Shown here in pieces: positions 1-9,698 of a stretch of DNA of 64,000 nucleotides. Source of the DNA: JBFXAF01 sp050184585 (GTDB lineage: Bacteria > Pseudomonadota > Alphaproteobacteria > Rhizobiales > Rhizobiaceae). Made by a program: the position numbers and the translations under genes. Under the pieces are notes generated by a model. That model was not told the DNA's origin and searched no databases. It was given only the letters and a program-made list of their open reading frames with translations. Numbering within the stretch: position 1 is the stretch's first letter; each line of letters begins with the position of its first letter. The stretch lies in the NCBI GenBank assembly GCA_050184585.1, contig JBFXAF010000006.1, forward strand, positions 62,001 through 126,000, written 5' to 3'.

Positions 1-798
<798 letters not shown>

Positions 799-827
799 GA
801 TGTCCTCCCCGATCCCTTTCGTTGCGG

Positions 828-1652
<825 letters not shown>

Positions 1653-1662
1653 GGTTCTCTCC

Positions 1663-2535
1663 TCACCGGTCCAGGTTCTTGCCGACGGCGCGCATGACGA
1701 AGAAGGCGACGATGTTGGCGAGGATCACGGCGATGATCCCGCCCGCGGAGGCCTGGCCGATTTTGAACTCGAGCAGCGCCTTCTGGTAGACGAGGAACGG
1801 CAGGTTGGTGGATGCGTAGCCGGGACCGCCATTGGTGGTGACCAGGATCTCCGCGTAGACCGACAGCAGGAAGATCGTCTGGATCAGGACGACAACGGTG
1901 ATGGCGCGCGAGAGGTGCGGGAGCGTCAGGTACCAAAAGCGCGCGAGGAACCCCGCGCCGTCCATTTCCGCCGCTTCCTTCTGCTCGCCATCCAGAGACT
2001 GCAGCGAGGTGAGCAGGATCAAGGTGGCGAAGGGCAGCCACTGCCACGCGACGATGAGGATGATCGAGAACAGCGGCAGGGTGGCGAACCAGTCGATCGG
2101 CTGGGCGCCGAAGAAGCGCGCGATGTCGGCGAAGACCCCATAACCCGGATGCATGATCATGTTCTTCCAGATCAACGCCGCGACGGGCGGCATCACGAAG
2201 AAGGGCGAGATCACGAGGATGCGGACGATGCCCTGGCCCCACATCGGCTGGTCGAGCAACAGAGCGAGGAGGATGCCTCCGACGACGGTGATCGCCAGAA
2301 CCGCGCCGACGATCAGCAGCGTGTTCAGGATCGCCGCGAAGAAGGCGGGATTGCTGAAAAACAGCGCGTAGTTGGAGAAGCCGATGAAGCCGTCGCGGAT
2401 CGGGTTCAGCGGGTTGTATTGCTGGAACGAGAACCACAGGGTGAAGGCGAGCGGAACGATCATCCACACAAGGAGCAGGATGACCGAGGGCGCGAGCATC
2501 AGCCGCGCCAGCGAGTTGCTTTGCCTGGTGGCCAT
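1663..2535 (-). CDS. smoF: Polyol ABC transporter inner-membrane permease (MalF-type)
   Basis: This 290-residue CUT1-family permease has a first membrane helix at about residues 12-35 and an EAA-type loop AAEMDGAGFLARF near residue 187. It pairs with the permease encoded 10 bp downstream. A GGGGAGG Shine-Dalgarno precedes its ATG. A gap of 146 bp, including a strong hairpin, separates it from the binding-protein gene upstream, a layout common where the binding protein must be made in excess over the membrane subunits. Specificity for sorbitol/mannitol is inferred from the operon. Confidence 0.93.
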   Translation of the reverse strand: MATRQSNSLARLMLAPSVILLLVWMIVPLAFTLWFSFQQYNPLNPIRDGFIGFSNYALFFSNPAFFAAILNTLLIVGAVLAITVVGGILLALLLDQPMWGQGIVRILVISPFFVMPPVAALIWKNMIMHPGYGVFADIARFFGAQPIDWFATLPLFSIILIVAWQWLPFATLILLTSLQSLDGEQKEAAEMDGAGFLARFWYLTLPHLSRAITVVVLIQTIFLLSVYAEILVTTNGGPGYASTNLPFLVYQKALLEFKIGQASAGGIIAVILANIVAFFVMRAVGKNLDR

Positions 2536-2636
2536 GACGTCCTCCCCGTCTCAGCAGCAATGTTGTCTCTGGTTCGGCAAGACCGCCGCCCCGCGCAATC
2601 GACGACCCGCCAGAAGGCGGCAAGGTCCGCGCCGGG

Positions 2637-2666
2637 AAAAGCGGCCGCCCGAAGACCGGGCGGCCG
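2637..2666 (-). terminator. Intercistronic hairpin with short U-tract between smoE and smoF
   Basis: Read on the minus strand, CGGCCGCCCG, a 5-nt loop and CGGGCGGCCG form a perfect 10-bp GC stem, followed at once by CTTTT. It sits 15 bp after the smoE stop codon. It is probably a partial terminator or 3' stabiliser that lowers permease expression relative to the binding protein. The U-tract is only four residues, so termination is likely incomplete. Confidence 0.7.
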
Positions 2667-2681
2667 AGGCGCTGGGAGGTA

Positions 2682-3995
2682 TTACTGGATGTACCCGCCT
2701 TCCTTCATGGCGGAGACGGACACTTCCTGGGCCTGGGCGAGCGCGTCGTCGACCGACATCTGGCCGGCGAGCGCCGCCGAGAAGAGCTGACCCACCGTTG
2801 TGCCGAGACCCTGGAACTCGGGGATGGCGACGAACTGCACGCCGACATAGGGCACGGGCTTGACCGTCGGGTTCTTCGGGTCGGCGGCGTTGATCGAATC
2901 CAGCGTCATCTTGGCGAAGGGCGCCGCCGCCTGGTACTCGGCGTTGGCGTAGAGCGAGGTGCGGGTGCCGGGCGGCACGTTGGCCCAGCCTTCCTTCGAG
3001 GCGACGAGGGCGAGGTAATCCTTGCTGGTCGCCCAGGCGACGAACTTCTCGGCGGCTTCCGCCTTCTGCGTGCCGGCCGGGATGGCCAGCGACCAGGCCC
3101 ACAGCCAGTTGCCGCGCTTGCCAAGACCATTGTCGGGGGCTAGCGCGTAGCCGACCTTGTCGGCGACGGTGGAGTCCTTCGGGTTCGAGACGAAGGACGC
3201 GGCGACCGTGGCGTCGATCCACATGCCGCATTTGCCCTGCTGGAACAGCGCGAGGTTCTCGTTGAAGCCGTTCGAGGAGGCGCCCTGCGGGCCGGCGTCG
3301 TTCATCAGCTTCACGTAGAAGTCGAGCGTCTGCTTCCACTCGGGCTGGTCGAACTGCGGCTGCCAGTTCTCGTCGAACCAGCGAGCGCCGAACGAATTGG
3401 ACGTCGCGGTCAGGAAGGCCATGTTCTCGCCCCAGCCCGCCTTGCCGCGAAGGCAGATGCCGTTGATGTCGTTCGCGCGGTCGGTCATCTTGCGCGCAGC
3501 GTCGGCGATGAATTCCCAGGTCGGCGCGTCGGGCATCGAGAGCCCCGCCTTCTCCATCAGGTCCTTGCGGTACATGACGAAGGAGCTCTCGCCGTAGAAC
3601 GGCGCGGCATAGAGCTTGCCGTCCGCCGACAGGCCGCCGGCGATGGCCGGGATGATGTCGCCCGCGTCGTAGTCGGCGCCGAGGTTGTCGAGCGGCAGCA
3701 GCCACTGCTGCTTCGCCCAGATCGGAACCTCATAGGTGCCGATGGTCATCACGTCGTACTGGCCGCCTTTGGTGGCGATATCCGTGGTGACGCGCTCGCG
3801 CAGCACGTTCTCTTCCAGCGTCACCCACTGGAGCTGGATGTCGGGATTCTTGGCGGTGAAGTCATCCGTCAGCTTCTGCATGCGGATCATGTCGCCGTTG
3901 TTGACGGTGGCGATGGTGAGGGTCTCGGCGCCGGCCAAGCCGGTGAACACAAAAAGGCTGACAGCTCCGAGGAGCAGCGATTTGCGATCCATCAT
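2682..3995 (-). CDS. smoE: Periplasmic sorbitol/mannitol-type substrate-binding protein
   Basis: This 437-residue extracellular solute-binding protein (family 1) captures substrate in the periplasm and delivers it to the permeases. The N-terminus has a Sec signal peptide (MMDRKSLLLGAVSLFVFTGLAGA, cleaved before ETLTIATVN). The segment with DVMTIGTYEVPIWAKQ and the start ETLTIATVNNGDM resemble polyol-binding proteins of the SmoE/MtlE group; that is family recognition, not a search. The start has a GGGAGG Shine-Dalgarno, and a second ATG follows immediately. It is the first structural gene of the operon, directly downstream of the SorC-type regulator gene and preceded by repeated operator-like motifs. 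Confidence 0.9.
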   Translation of the reverse strand: MMDRKSLLLGAVSLFVFTGLAGAETLTIATVNNGDMIRMQKLTDDFTAKNPDIQLQWVTLEENVLRERVTTDIATKGGQYDVMTIGTYEVPIWAKQQWLLPLDNLGADYDAGDIIPAIAGGLSADGKLYAAPFYGESSFVMYRKDLMEKAGLSMPDAPTWEFIADAARKMTDRANDINGICLRGKAGWGENMAFLTATSNSFGARWFDENWQPQFDQPEWKQTLDFYVKLMNDAGPQGASSNGFNENLALFQQGKCGMWIDATVAASFVSNPKDSTVADKVGYALAPDNGLGKRGNWLWAWSLAIPAGTQKAEAAEKFVAWATSKDYLALVASKEGWANVPPGTRTSLYANAEYQAAAPFAKMTLDSINAADPKNPTVKPVPYVGVQFVAIPEFQGLGTTVGQLFSAALAGQMSVDDALAQAQEVSVSAMKEGGYIQ

Positions 3996-4015
3996 TTTCC
4001 TCCCGATTGGTCGCA

Positions 4016-4048
4016 GTGAGCAAATGCTTTGAGTGTGAGCAAATACTC
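4016..4048. promoter_or_regulatory. Direct repeat GTGAGCAAAT, probable SorC/SmoC operator
   Basis: GTGAGCAAAT occurs at 4016-4025 and again at 4035-4044, 19 bp apart start to start, or roughly two helical turns. The second copy lies in an imperfect palindrome, TGAGCAAATACTCA. The pair sits 21-53 bp upstream of the smoE start codon, between it and the regulator gene. SorC-family proteins bind as oligomers to repeated or palindromic sites, so this is the best operator candidate in the operon. Confidence 0.6.
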
Positions 4049-4109
4049 ACTCGCGGCGGTCGTCAATGCTGATTCGTTGCTGCGGTGCAGCATCGAACGT
4101 ACCGAACGA

Positions 4110-5048
4110 CTAGCGGGAAAGCAGGGCTTCGGCCGTATGCTCGTCGGTGATGAGAGCATTGATGAGCTTGCCGCGGATCGCCGCGGCGATGCCTGGAAGC
4201 TTCTTCGCCCCCATTGCGGCGGCGACGACACGGGACGCGGATCGGTCGGGAATGGCCGCCGACGCCACCCGGTCGTTGGTGCCGCCCTCGATCAGGAGGC
4301 CATCGGCGTCGAAGGTCCAGCCGACGATTTCGCCCACCGCGCCAGCCCGCTGCAACTCGGACAGCTCATCGGCGGAGATGAAACCGTCGACGAAAAGCGG
4401 GGCGGCGGGACCGAGGTCGCCTATGCCGACGAAGGTGACGTCCGCCCTCGCCGCGAGTTCGAGCGTCGGGCGGATCATCGCCTGTCCGTGCAGCATGGCG
4501 CGCTCGGCCTTGGACGAGGCGATGACCGGCAGCGGCATCGGGAAGGATCGGGAGGTGACCGTGTCCGCCATGGTGAAGACGACGTTGTAGTAGGCGGCCG
4601 ACCCGTCGGGCGCGATGTTGCCCGTCAGCGATACGACCTTGTGCTGCGGGCACTCCATGGGCTGCAACTGCTCCACCGCGGCCTTGAGCGTGCGGCCCGT
4701 GCCCATGGCGATGACCGCCGGTTCGGGGCGACGCAGCCAGCGTTCGAGCTCCGCCGCCGCCGCCTGCGCGACCCCGAGCGTGGTGGACTCCGATCCAGGA
4801 TCCGTCGGCACGACCTCGCAGGGGCCCAGGCCAAAGCGCGCTTCAAGTTCGCGGGCAAGCGACAGGCAGCGGGCGATCGGATGGTCGATCCTGACCTTGA
4901 CGATGCCCTCGGCGACCGCAAGCGACACCAGCCGCTGCGCCGACTGCCGCGAGACGCCGAGCTTGGTGGCGATCTGGTCCTGGGTGTTGCCGGCGACGTA
5001 GTAGAGCCAGCCGGCCCGTGCGGCCTCGTCGAGTCGGCTCTCGTTCAC
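4110..5048 (-). CDS. SorC-family sugar/polyol-responsive transcriptional regulator (SmoC-like)
   Basis: This 312-residue regulator has an N-terminal helix-turn-helix (about residues 15-50; QDQIATKLGVSRQSAQRLVS) followed by the SorC sugar-binding domain related to phosphosugar isomerases. The effector domain shows AMGTGRTLKAAV (about 150-165), TFVGIGDLG and the terminal pattern KLINALITDEHTAEALL typical of the family. Known members respond to polyols or phosphorylated sugars. It lies immediately upstream of, and codirectional with, smoE, so it probably controls the operon through the repeats at 4016-4048. Confidence 0.92.
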   Translation of the reverse strand: MNESRLDEAARAGWLYYVAGNTQDQIATKLGVSRQSAQRLVSLAVAEGIVKVRIDHPIARCLSLARELEARFGLGPCEVVPTDPGSESTTLGVAQAAAAELERWLRRPEPAVIAMGTGRTLKAAVEQLQPMECPQHKVVSLTGNIAPDGSAAYYNVVFTMADTVTSRSFPMPLPVIASSKAERAMLHGQAMIRPTLELAARADVTFVGIGDLGPAAPLFVDGFISADELSELQRAGAVGEIVGWTFDADGLLIEGGTNDRVASAAIPDRSASRVVAAAMGAKKLPGIAAAIRGKLINALITDEHTAEALLSR

Positions 5049-5112
5049 GTCCGCGTCCTTCAGAAACGATGCTCGCGGAAGCTAGACCGTTTCGACGCGC
5101 CATTGGAAGGGG

Positions 5113-6153
5113 TCAGGCCGCGCCGATCCGCTCAAGGTAGGGCAACTCGTCCGGACGGAACGTTTCGACGATCGAATCGATGCGTGCGATGGCGCGGTCG
5201 CGCGAAACCTTCAGATGGTGCTCAAGCCCGGATGCGGCTTCCGCCACGGCGCCGGCCTCGAGGCGGTTCACGATCTCGAGATGCTCCGGGAGGAAGGGCT
5301 CGGTCTCGAACAGGCGCCGCGTCCAGCGATAGAGGAAACGATGCGCAATGAGCAGTGATTGAGGCTGGCTGATCGCCTGCATCAGCGCCTTGTTGCGGCA
5401 GTAGCCGAGCAGCGTGTGATGCATGTCCTCTTCGAGCCGGTCCAGCACCGGACCACCAATGCTGCGCGCGTTGGCCACCGCATCCTCGATGCGTCCGCGG
5501 AACTCCGCGAGCAATGCGCGCGGAACGTTGGCGGCGGCCTTTTCAAGCGCAACGGGTTCAAGGATCCAGCGCAGTTCGTAGAGTTCGCCGATATGATCGG
5601 GGGTCAACGCCGGCGCGTACCAACGGGCCCTGTCGTCCTTCCTGATCAGGCCGCGCTGCTGAAGGCGGCCGACGACGTCGCGGGCGACCGTGCGGCTGAC
5701 GTCGTGATGACGCGCCAGTTCAGCCTCGTTGACGCGCCATGACGCGAAGGAGATACGAGCGGCGATCTCACCCTCGACTTCCGCGTAGATACGCTCCCAC
5801 GAGGCCAGCGAGACAAGGCGCACGTCGTCGTCGATCTCGATCGGGACCGTTCCGGGGGCGGGCGTTACGGAGCGCACGCGATAGCCGCGTCCGTCCATCT
5901 TCTCCACGAACCCCTCGCGCGCGAGTTCGGCCAGCGCCTGGCGCGCCGGAGCGCGGCTAATGCCGAACTGGGCGGCGACGGAACTTTCGGTCAGGCGCGC
6001 GCCCACCGAAACGACGCCGCCGCCAATCTGCACGGCAAGTATCTGGAAGGCCTGCCGATAGAGACGGGGCACAATTCCCGAAGAGGCGGGACGGCCCTCG
6101 TTCTCGAAGCCGAGCGCCCCCTCCATATCCAGATTCAAACCCTTCTCGTCCAC
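5113..6153 (-). CDS. GntR/FCD-family regulator with two winged-helix domains
   Basis: A GTG start at 6153 has GGAGG seven bases upstream and gives 346 residues. The frame stays open further upstream, but that extension would run into the divergent SDR gene. A first GntR winged helix (about 28-95; ESSVAAQFGISRAPARQALAELAREGF) is followed by a second winged-helix segment (about 120-180; ARHHDVSRTVARDVVGRLQQRGL). A C-terminal all-helical FCD ligand domain follows with acidic/His positions (EEDMHHTLLGY, EHLEIV, GLEHH). Most FCD regulators have one DNA-binding domain and are near 230 residues. It is transcribed divergently from the SDR-Ldh-TRAP operon and is the probable regulator of that operon. 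Confidence 0.88.
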   Translation of the reverse strand: MDEKGLNLDMEGALGFENEGRPASSGIVPRLYRQAFQILAVQIGGGVVSVGARLTESSVAAQFGISRAPARQALAELAREGFVEKMDGRGYRVRSVTPAPGTVPIEIDDDVRLVSLASWERIYAEVEGEIAARISFASWRVNEAELARHHDVSRTVARDVVGRLQQRGLIRKDDRARWYAPALTPDHIGELYELRWILEPVALEKAAANVPRALLAEFRGRIEDAVANARSIGGPVLDRLEEDMHHTLLGYCRNKALMQAISQPQSLLIAHRFLYRWTRRLFETEPFLPEHLEIVNRLEAGAVAEAASGLEHHLKVSRDRAIARIDSIVETFRPDELPYLERIGAA

Positions 6154-6316
6154 GACGTGTCCTCCGCGGCGGCGGACCCTATCCATTCGGCGGCGCAGCG
6201 ACAACCGTCCCGGCTCGAACCGCGGTCGAGCCAGAATCGTGGGGCGGGCCAGTTGCGAGTCCCATGCGATTGTGTCTAGTGTATGCAAAAGACGATCAAA
6301 CCGGGACACCGAACGC

Positions 6317-7060
6317 ATGGCGGGACGGCTCGCGAACAGGCGCGCCTTCGTTACCGGCGCAGGCCAGGGCATCGGCCGGGCCGTCGCGCTGGCCTTTGCC
6401 AGCGAGGGCGCGCATGTCGTCGCCGCGAGCCGGACGCGGGACAAGATGGCGGACCTGCCCGGACCCGATCGCTCCATCGCGCCCATCGAGCTGGACGTCA
6501 CGCGGCGCGACGACGTCGACAGGGCGATCGCCGACGCAGGTCCCGTCGACGTGCTGGTGAACTGCGCCGGCTGGGTCCATGCGGGTACGCTGCTCGAAAC
6601 CAGCGACGACGAGTGGGCGGAGAGCTTCGACCAGAACGTCACGTCCGCGTTCTACGCGATCCGCGCCGTGCTTCCTTCGATGCTGGAACGCCGCAGGGGA
6701 TCCATCATCAATGTCGCTTCGGTCGCGTCGAGCCTGGCCGGCGTGAGGGGGCGCGCGGCCTATGGCGCGAGCAAGGCGGCGCTGATCGGCCTGACCAAGG
6801 CGGTGGCGCGAGACGCGATCGGCGACGGGGTGCGCTGCAACGCGCTGTGTCCCGGCACCACGGCCTCGCCATCGCTCGAGGACCGGATCGCGGCGACGGA
6901 CGACCCGGAGGAGACGCGCCAATCCTTCATAGCGAGGCAGCCCATGGGCCGTCTCGGCGCGGTCGAGGAGATGGCCGCCGCGGCGCTCTATCTCGCATCC
7001 GACGAGTCGGCCTTCACCACGGGGATCACGCTCGTGGTCGACGGAGGGCAGACGCTGTGA
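6317..7060 (+). CDS. SDR-family NAD(P)-dependent oxidoreductase
   Basis: This 247-residue classical short-chain dehydrogenase has the cofactor motif TGAGQGIG near residue 14, NCAG near 85, and catalytic Ser (INVASVASS), Tyr and Lys (AAYGASKAAL) in standard order. The C-terminus ends GITLVVDGGQTL, as in 3-hydroxyacid or deoxy-sugar-acid dehydrogenases of the DHRS6 type. The start MAGRLANRRAF is chosen because the Rossmann fold begins there. The GTG of the next gene overlaps its stop codon by four bases, so the two are coupled. The substrate is probably a hydroxy or sugar acid imported by the TRAP system downstream; this is not proven. Confidence 0.93.
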   Translation: MAGRLANRRAFVTGAGQGIGRAVALAFASEGAHVVAASRTRDKMADLPGPDRSIAPIELDVTRRDDVDRAIADAGPVDVLVNCAGWVHAGTLLETSDDEWAESFDQNVTSAFYAIRAVLPSMLERRRGSIINVASVASSLAGVRGRAAYGASKAALIGLTKAVARDAIGDGVRCNALCPGTTASPSLEDRIAATDDPEETRQSFIARQPMGRLGAVEEMAAAALYLASDESAFTTGITLVVDGGQTL

Positions 7061-8157
7061 GCCGAACGGCCGGCCCGACCGCCGAGGATACCGGACGCGA
7101 CGCCACCGCCGCCGCGCTCGACGCATTCTGCCGAGCGGTGCTCCTGGCGGCGGGCTGCGACGACGACACGGCCGACGCCGCGACGCGAGCGATGATGCAT
7201 GGCTCCCGGCTCGGCATCGACAGCCACGGGGTGCGCCTGCTCGACCACTACGTCACCGTCGTCATGGGCGGGCGGGTTACCGGGCGTCCGACCATTCGCC
7301 TCGCTTCGGGCCACGGCGCCGTCGCGCTCCTCGACGCGGGAGACGGACACGGCGCGCTCGGCGCCTATCGCGGCATGGACCACGCCTGCGAGCTCGCCGA
7401 CCGGTTCGGCATCGGCGCGGTCGGCATCGCGAATTCATCGCATTTCGGTCCCGCCGGCGCCTATGCGCTGGCAGCTGCCGATCGAGGGCTGATCGGCATG
7501 GCGTTCTGCAATTCGGACAGCTTCGTGCGCCTGCACGACGGCGCGATGCGCTTCCACGGAACCAATCCGATCGCCTGCGCCGTTCCGGTGGCAGGCGAGC
7601 GCCCGTGGCTGCTCGACATGGCGACCAGCGCCATCCCCTACAATCGCATCCAGCTCTACAAGAGCCTCGGCCTCGACCTGCCCGCCGGCGTCGCGTCGGC
7701 GGCCGACGGCAGCGATACGCGCGACGCCGAGGGCGCCGAGATGCTTGCTCCGCTCGGCGGAGACTTCGGCTTCAAGGGCGCTGGTCTGGCGGGCCTCGTC
7801 GAGATCCTCACCGCCGTGATGACCGGGATGAAGCTCAGCTTCGACATCGCCGCGATGGGCGGTCCCGACTTCTCCTCGCCGCGCAGGCTCGGCGCGTTCG
7901 TGCTGGCGCTCAAGCCGGACGCGATGGCCGGACCGGAAGCGTTCCGCATGGGCATGCGGCGCTACGTCGACATGCTGCGCGCGTCTCCGTCCCGGGAAGG
8001 CGGGAGGGTGATGGCTCCCGGCGACCGCGAATGGGCGGAAGCGGCGCGGCGGGACGTCGATGGCATCCCGATCGATCCGACGACGGCGGTCGCCTTCGAG
8101 CGGCTGGCAAGGGAATTCGGCCTCGAACCGCCCTGGGCGGCGCGCGGCCGCGAATGA
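7057..8157 (+). CDS. Ldh2-family malate/lactate/ureidoglycolate-type dehydrogenase
   Basis: This 366-residue protein of the type-2 malate/L-lactate dehydrogenase family is unrelated in fold to classical Ldh. Recognisable parts are GSRLGIDSHGVRLL near residue 50 (His and Ser at the active site), IGAVGIANSSHFGPAG near 125, and FHGTNPIACAVP near 170. Relatives reduce or oxidise 2-hydroxy acids such as ureidoglycolate, sulfolactate, 2,3-diketogulonate or malate with NAD(P). The GTG start overlaps the SDR stop codon (GTGA). Being cotranscribed with an SDR and a TRAP importer suggests a pathway that oxidises an imported hydroxy acid. The exact substrate cannot be read from sequence. Confidence 0.9.
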   Translation: MSRTAGPTAEDTGRDATAAALDAFCRAVLLAAGCDDDTADAATRAMMHGSRLGIDSHGVRLLDHYVTVVMGGRVTGRPTIRLASGHGAVALLDAGDGHGALGAYRGMDHACELADRFGIGAVGIANSSHFGPAGAYALAAADRGLIGMAFCNSDSFVRLHDGAMRFHGTNPIACAVPVAGERPWLLDMATSAIPYNRIQLYKSLGLDLPAGVASAADGSDTRDAEGAEMLAPLGGDFGFKGAGLAGLVEILTAVMTGMKLSFDIAAMGGPDFSSPRRLGAFVLALKPDAMAGPEAFRMGMRRYVDMLRASPSREGGRVMAPGDREWAEAARRDVDGIPIDPTTAVAFERLAREFGLEPPWAARGRE

Positions 8158-8192
8158 GGAGGCGCATGAGGCGTCACAACACGGAGGAGAAC

Positions 8193-9179
8193 ATGAAGAC
8201 GATAGCAAAGGTCCTTGCCCCGCTCGTCGCGGCGGCGTCGTTCGCCGCATGGGCGCTGCCGGCACAGGCGCAGGAGCATACGTTGCGCTTCAACCATGTG
8301 CTGGGGCCAAGCGAGCCTTACCATGCCGGGTTCCTCGACTGGGCGAAGCGCGTCGAGGAGCGCACCAAGGGAGGGCTGAAGATCGAAGTCTTCCATTCGG
8401 CGCAGCTCGGAGTCGAGGAAGACATCATTGAGCAGATCCGGCAGGGCGCGAACATCGGCCAGAACACGGACTCGGCGCGGCTCGGCAACTACGTGCCCGG
8501 CATCGCCGTGATGAACGGACCCTATTTTGCCGAAACGCTCGAGGAGGTCTGGAAGGTCGCCGAGACGCCGACGGTGGTGAAGTGGCAGGAAGAACTCGCC
8601 GCCCAGCACGGGCTGAAGGTGGTGTGCTTCGACTGGGTGCAGGGCTTCCGGCATTTCTTCACCAACAAGCCGATCCGCAATCCGGGCGACCTCGCCGGCC
8701 TGCGCATCCGCACCCCGCCGGCGCCGATCTGGCAGGAATCGATCCGCGCACTCGGCGCGGCGCCGACCGCCATGGCCTTCGGCGACATGTATCCGGCGCT
8801 CCAGCAGCAGGCGATCGACGGCGTGGAACTCGTCTACGCCAACATTCCGGGCGGACGGTTCTACGAGGTGCTGAAATACGCCAATGAGACCGGCCACATC
8901 CTCCTGATCAACTTCCAGGTGGTCAGCTCGCAATGGTTCGACGGCCTGCCAGCGGAGTACCAGACGGCGCTGGTCGAGGAGTGCAAGGCCGCCGGCCGCG
9001 CAACCTCGGAAGGAATCGCGGCCAAGGCCGAGGAGATCAAGGCCGACCTCCAGTCGAAGGGCATGGAGATCGTCACCGACATCGACATGGCGGCATTCCG
9101 CGCGGCGGGCGAAAAGGCCTATGAGGTGCTCGGCATCACCGACGCCAAGAAGGCCGTGCACGCGGAGATGGGCAAGTAG
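8193..9179 (+). CDS. dctP: TRAP transporter periplasmic substrate-binding protein (DctP family)
   Basis: This 328-residue DctP-family protein has a Sec signal peptide (MKTIAKVLAPLVAAASFAAWALPAQA, cleaved before QEHTLRFNH). The body carries the usual conserved Arg that salt-bridges the carboxylate of the ligand (within LAGLRIRTPPAPIW) and a helix with FGDMYPALQQQAIDGVE. Upstream is a strong GGAGGAG. It feeds ligand to the DctQ/DctM pair encoded next, 23 bp downstream. Being in one operon with SDR and Ldh2 dehydrogenases suggests the ligand is their substrate, most likely an organic or sugar acid. Confidence 0.94.
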   Translation: MKTIAKVLAPLVAAASFAAWALPAQAQEHTLRFNHVLGPSEPYHAGFLDWAKRVEERTKGGLKIEVFHSAQLGVEEDIIEQIRQGANIGQNTDSARLGNYVPGIAVMNGPYFAETLEEVWKVAETPTVVKWQEELAAQHGLKVVCFDWVQGFRHFFTNKPIRNPGDLAGLRIRTPPAPIWQESIRALGAAPTAMAFGDMYPALQQQAIDGVELVYANIPGGRFYEVLKYANETGHILLINFQVVSSQWFDGLPAEYQTALVEECKAAGRATSEGIAAKAEEIKADLQSKGMEIVTDIDMAAFRAAGEKAYEVLGITDAKKAVHAEMGK

Positions 9180-9202
9180 GCGGACCTGGGAGGCTCGCGA
9201 CG

Positions 9203-9688
9203 ATGAGGGAACTTCACAAGCGCCTCGGCGCCGTCGAGGCCATCGTCGCGGGCCTGTTCCTGATCGCAATGGTGATCCTGATCTTCGCAGGCGGGCTGGC
9301 GCGGCTTGCCGCGCACCCGTTGAACTGGACCATCGATTTCGCCACCTGCCTGTTCGCCTGGGCCTGCTTTCTGTGCGCCGACCTCGCGTGGCGGCGCGAC
9401 GGACTGATGTCGATCGAACTGGTCACCGAGCGGCTGCCCGAACGGTGGCGGCGGCTCTGCCTCTACGCCAACTATCTGATGATCAGCGCCTTTCTCGCCT
9501 ACGTCATCGCGGCGGGCATATGGCTCTCATGGGTCAGCCGCGCCAGAAGTTTCCAGGGCATCCCCGAGATTTCCTACTCATGGGTCACCATGAGCCTGCC
9601 GGTCGGCGGCGCGCTGCTGCTCTTCACGACGCTCCTCAAGATCGCCGACCGCATCGCCGCCGACCGCGGCGCGGCGAGCGCGGGCTGA
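9203..9688 (+). CDS. dctQ: TRAP transporter small membrane subunit (DctQ family)
   Basis: The 161-residue protein has four predicted membrane helices (about 12-35, 47-63, 87-107, 130-150) and the DctQ hallmark of acidic/basic residues between helices 2 and 3 (CADLAWRRDGLMSIEL). It is required together with DctM for sodium-driven uptake of the ligand held by DctP. It sits 23 bp after dctP and 10 bp before dctM in the same operon. Confidence 0.93.
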   Translation: MRELHKRLGAVEAIVAGLFLIAMVILIFAGGLARLAAHPLNWTIDFATCLFAWACFLCADLAWRRDGLMSIELVTERLPERWRRLCLYANYLMISAFLAYVIAAGIWLSWVSRARSFQGIPEISYSWVTMSLPVGGALLLFTTLLKIADRIAADRGAASAG

Positions 9689-9698
9689 CGAGGCATCG

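Noticed and set aside
6154..6642. N-terminal extension of the double-HTH GntR frame to 509 codons
   Set aside because: It would overlap the divergent SDR gene antisense; the GTG at 6153 has a strong ribosome site.
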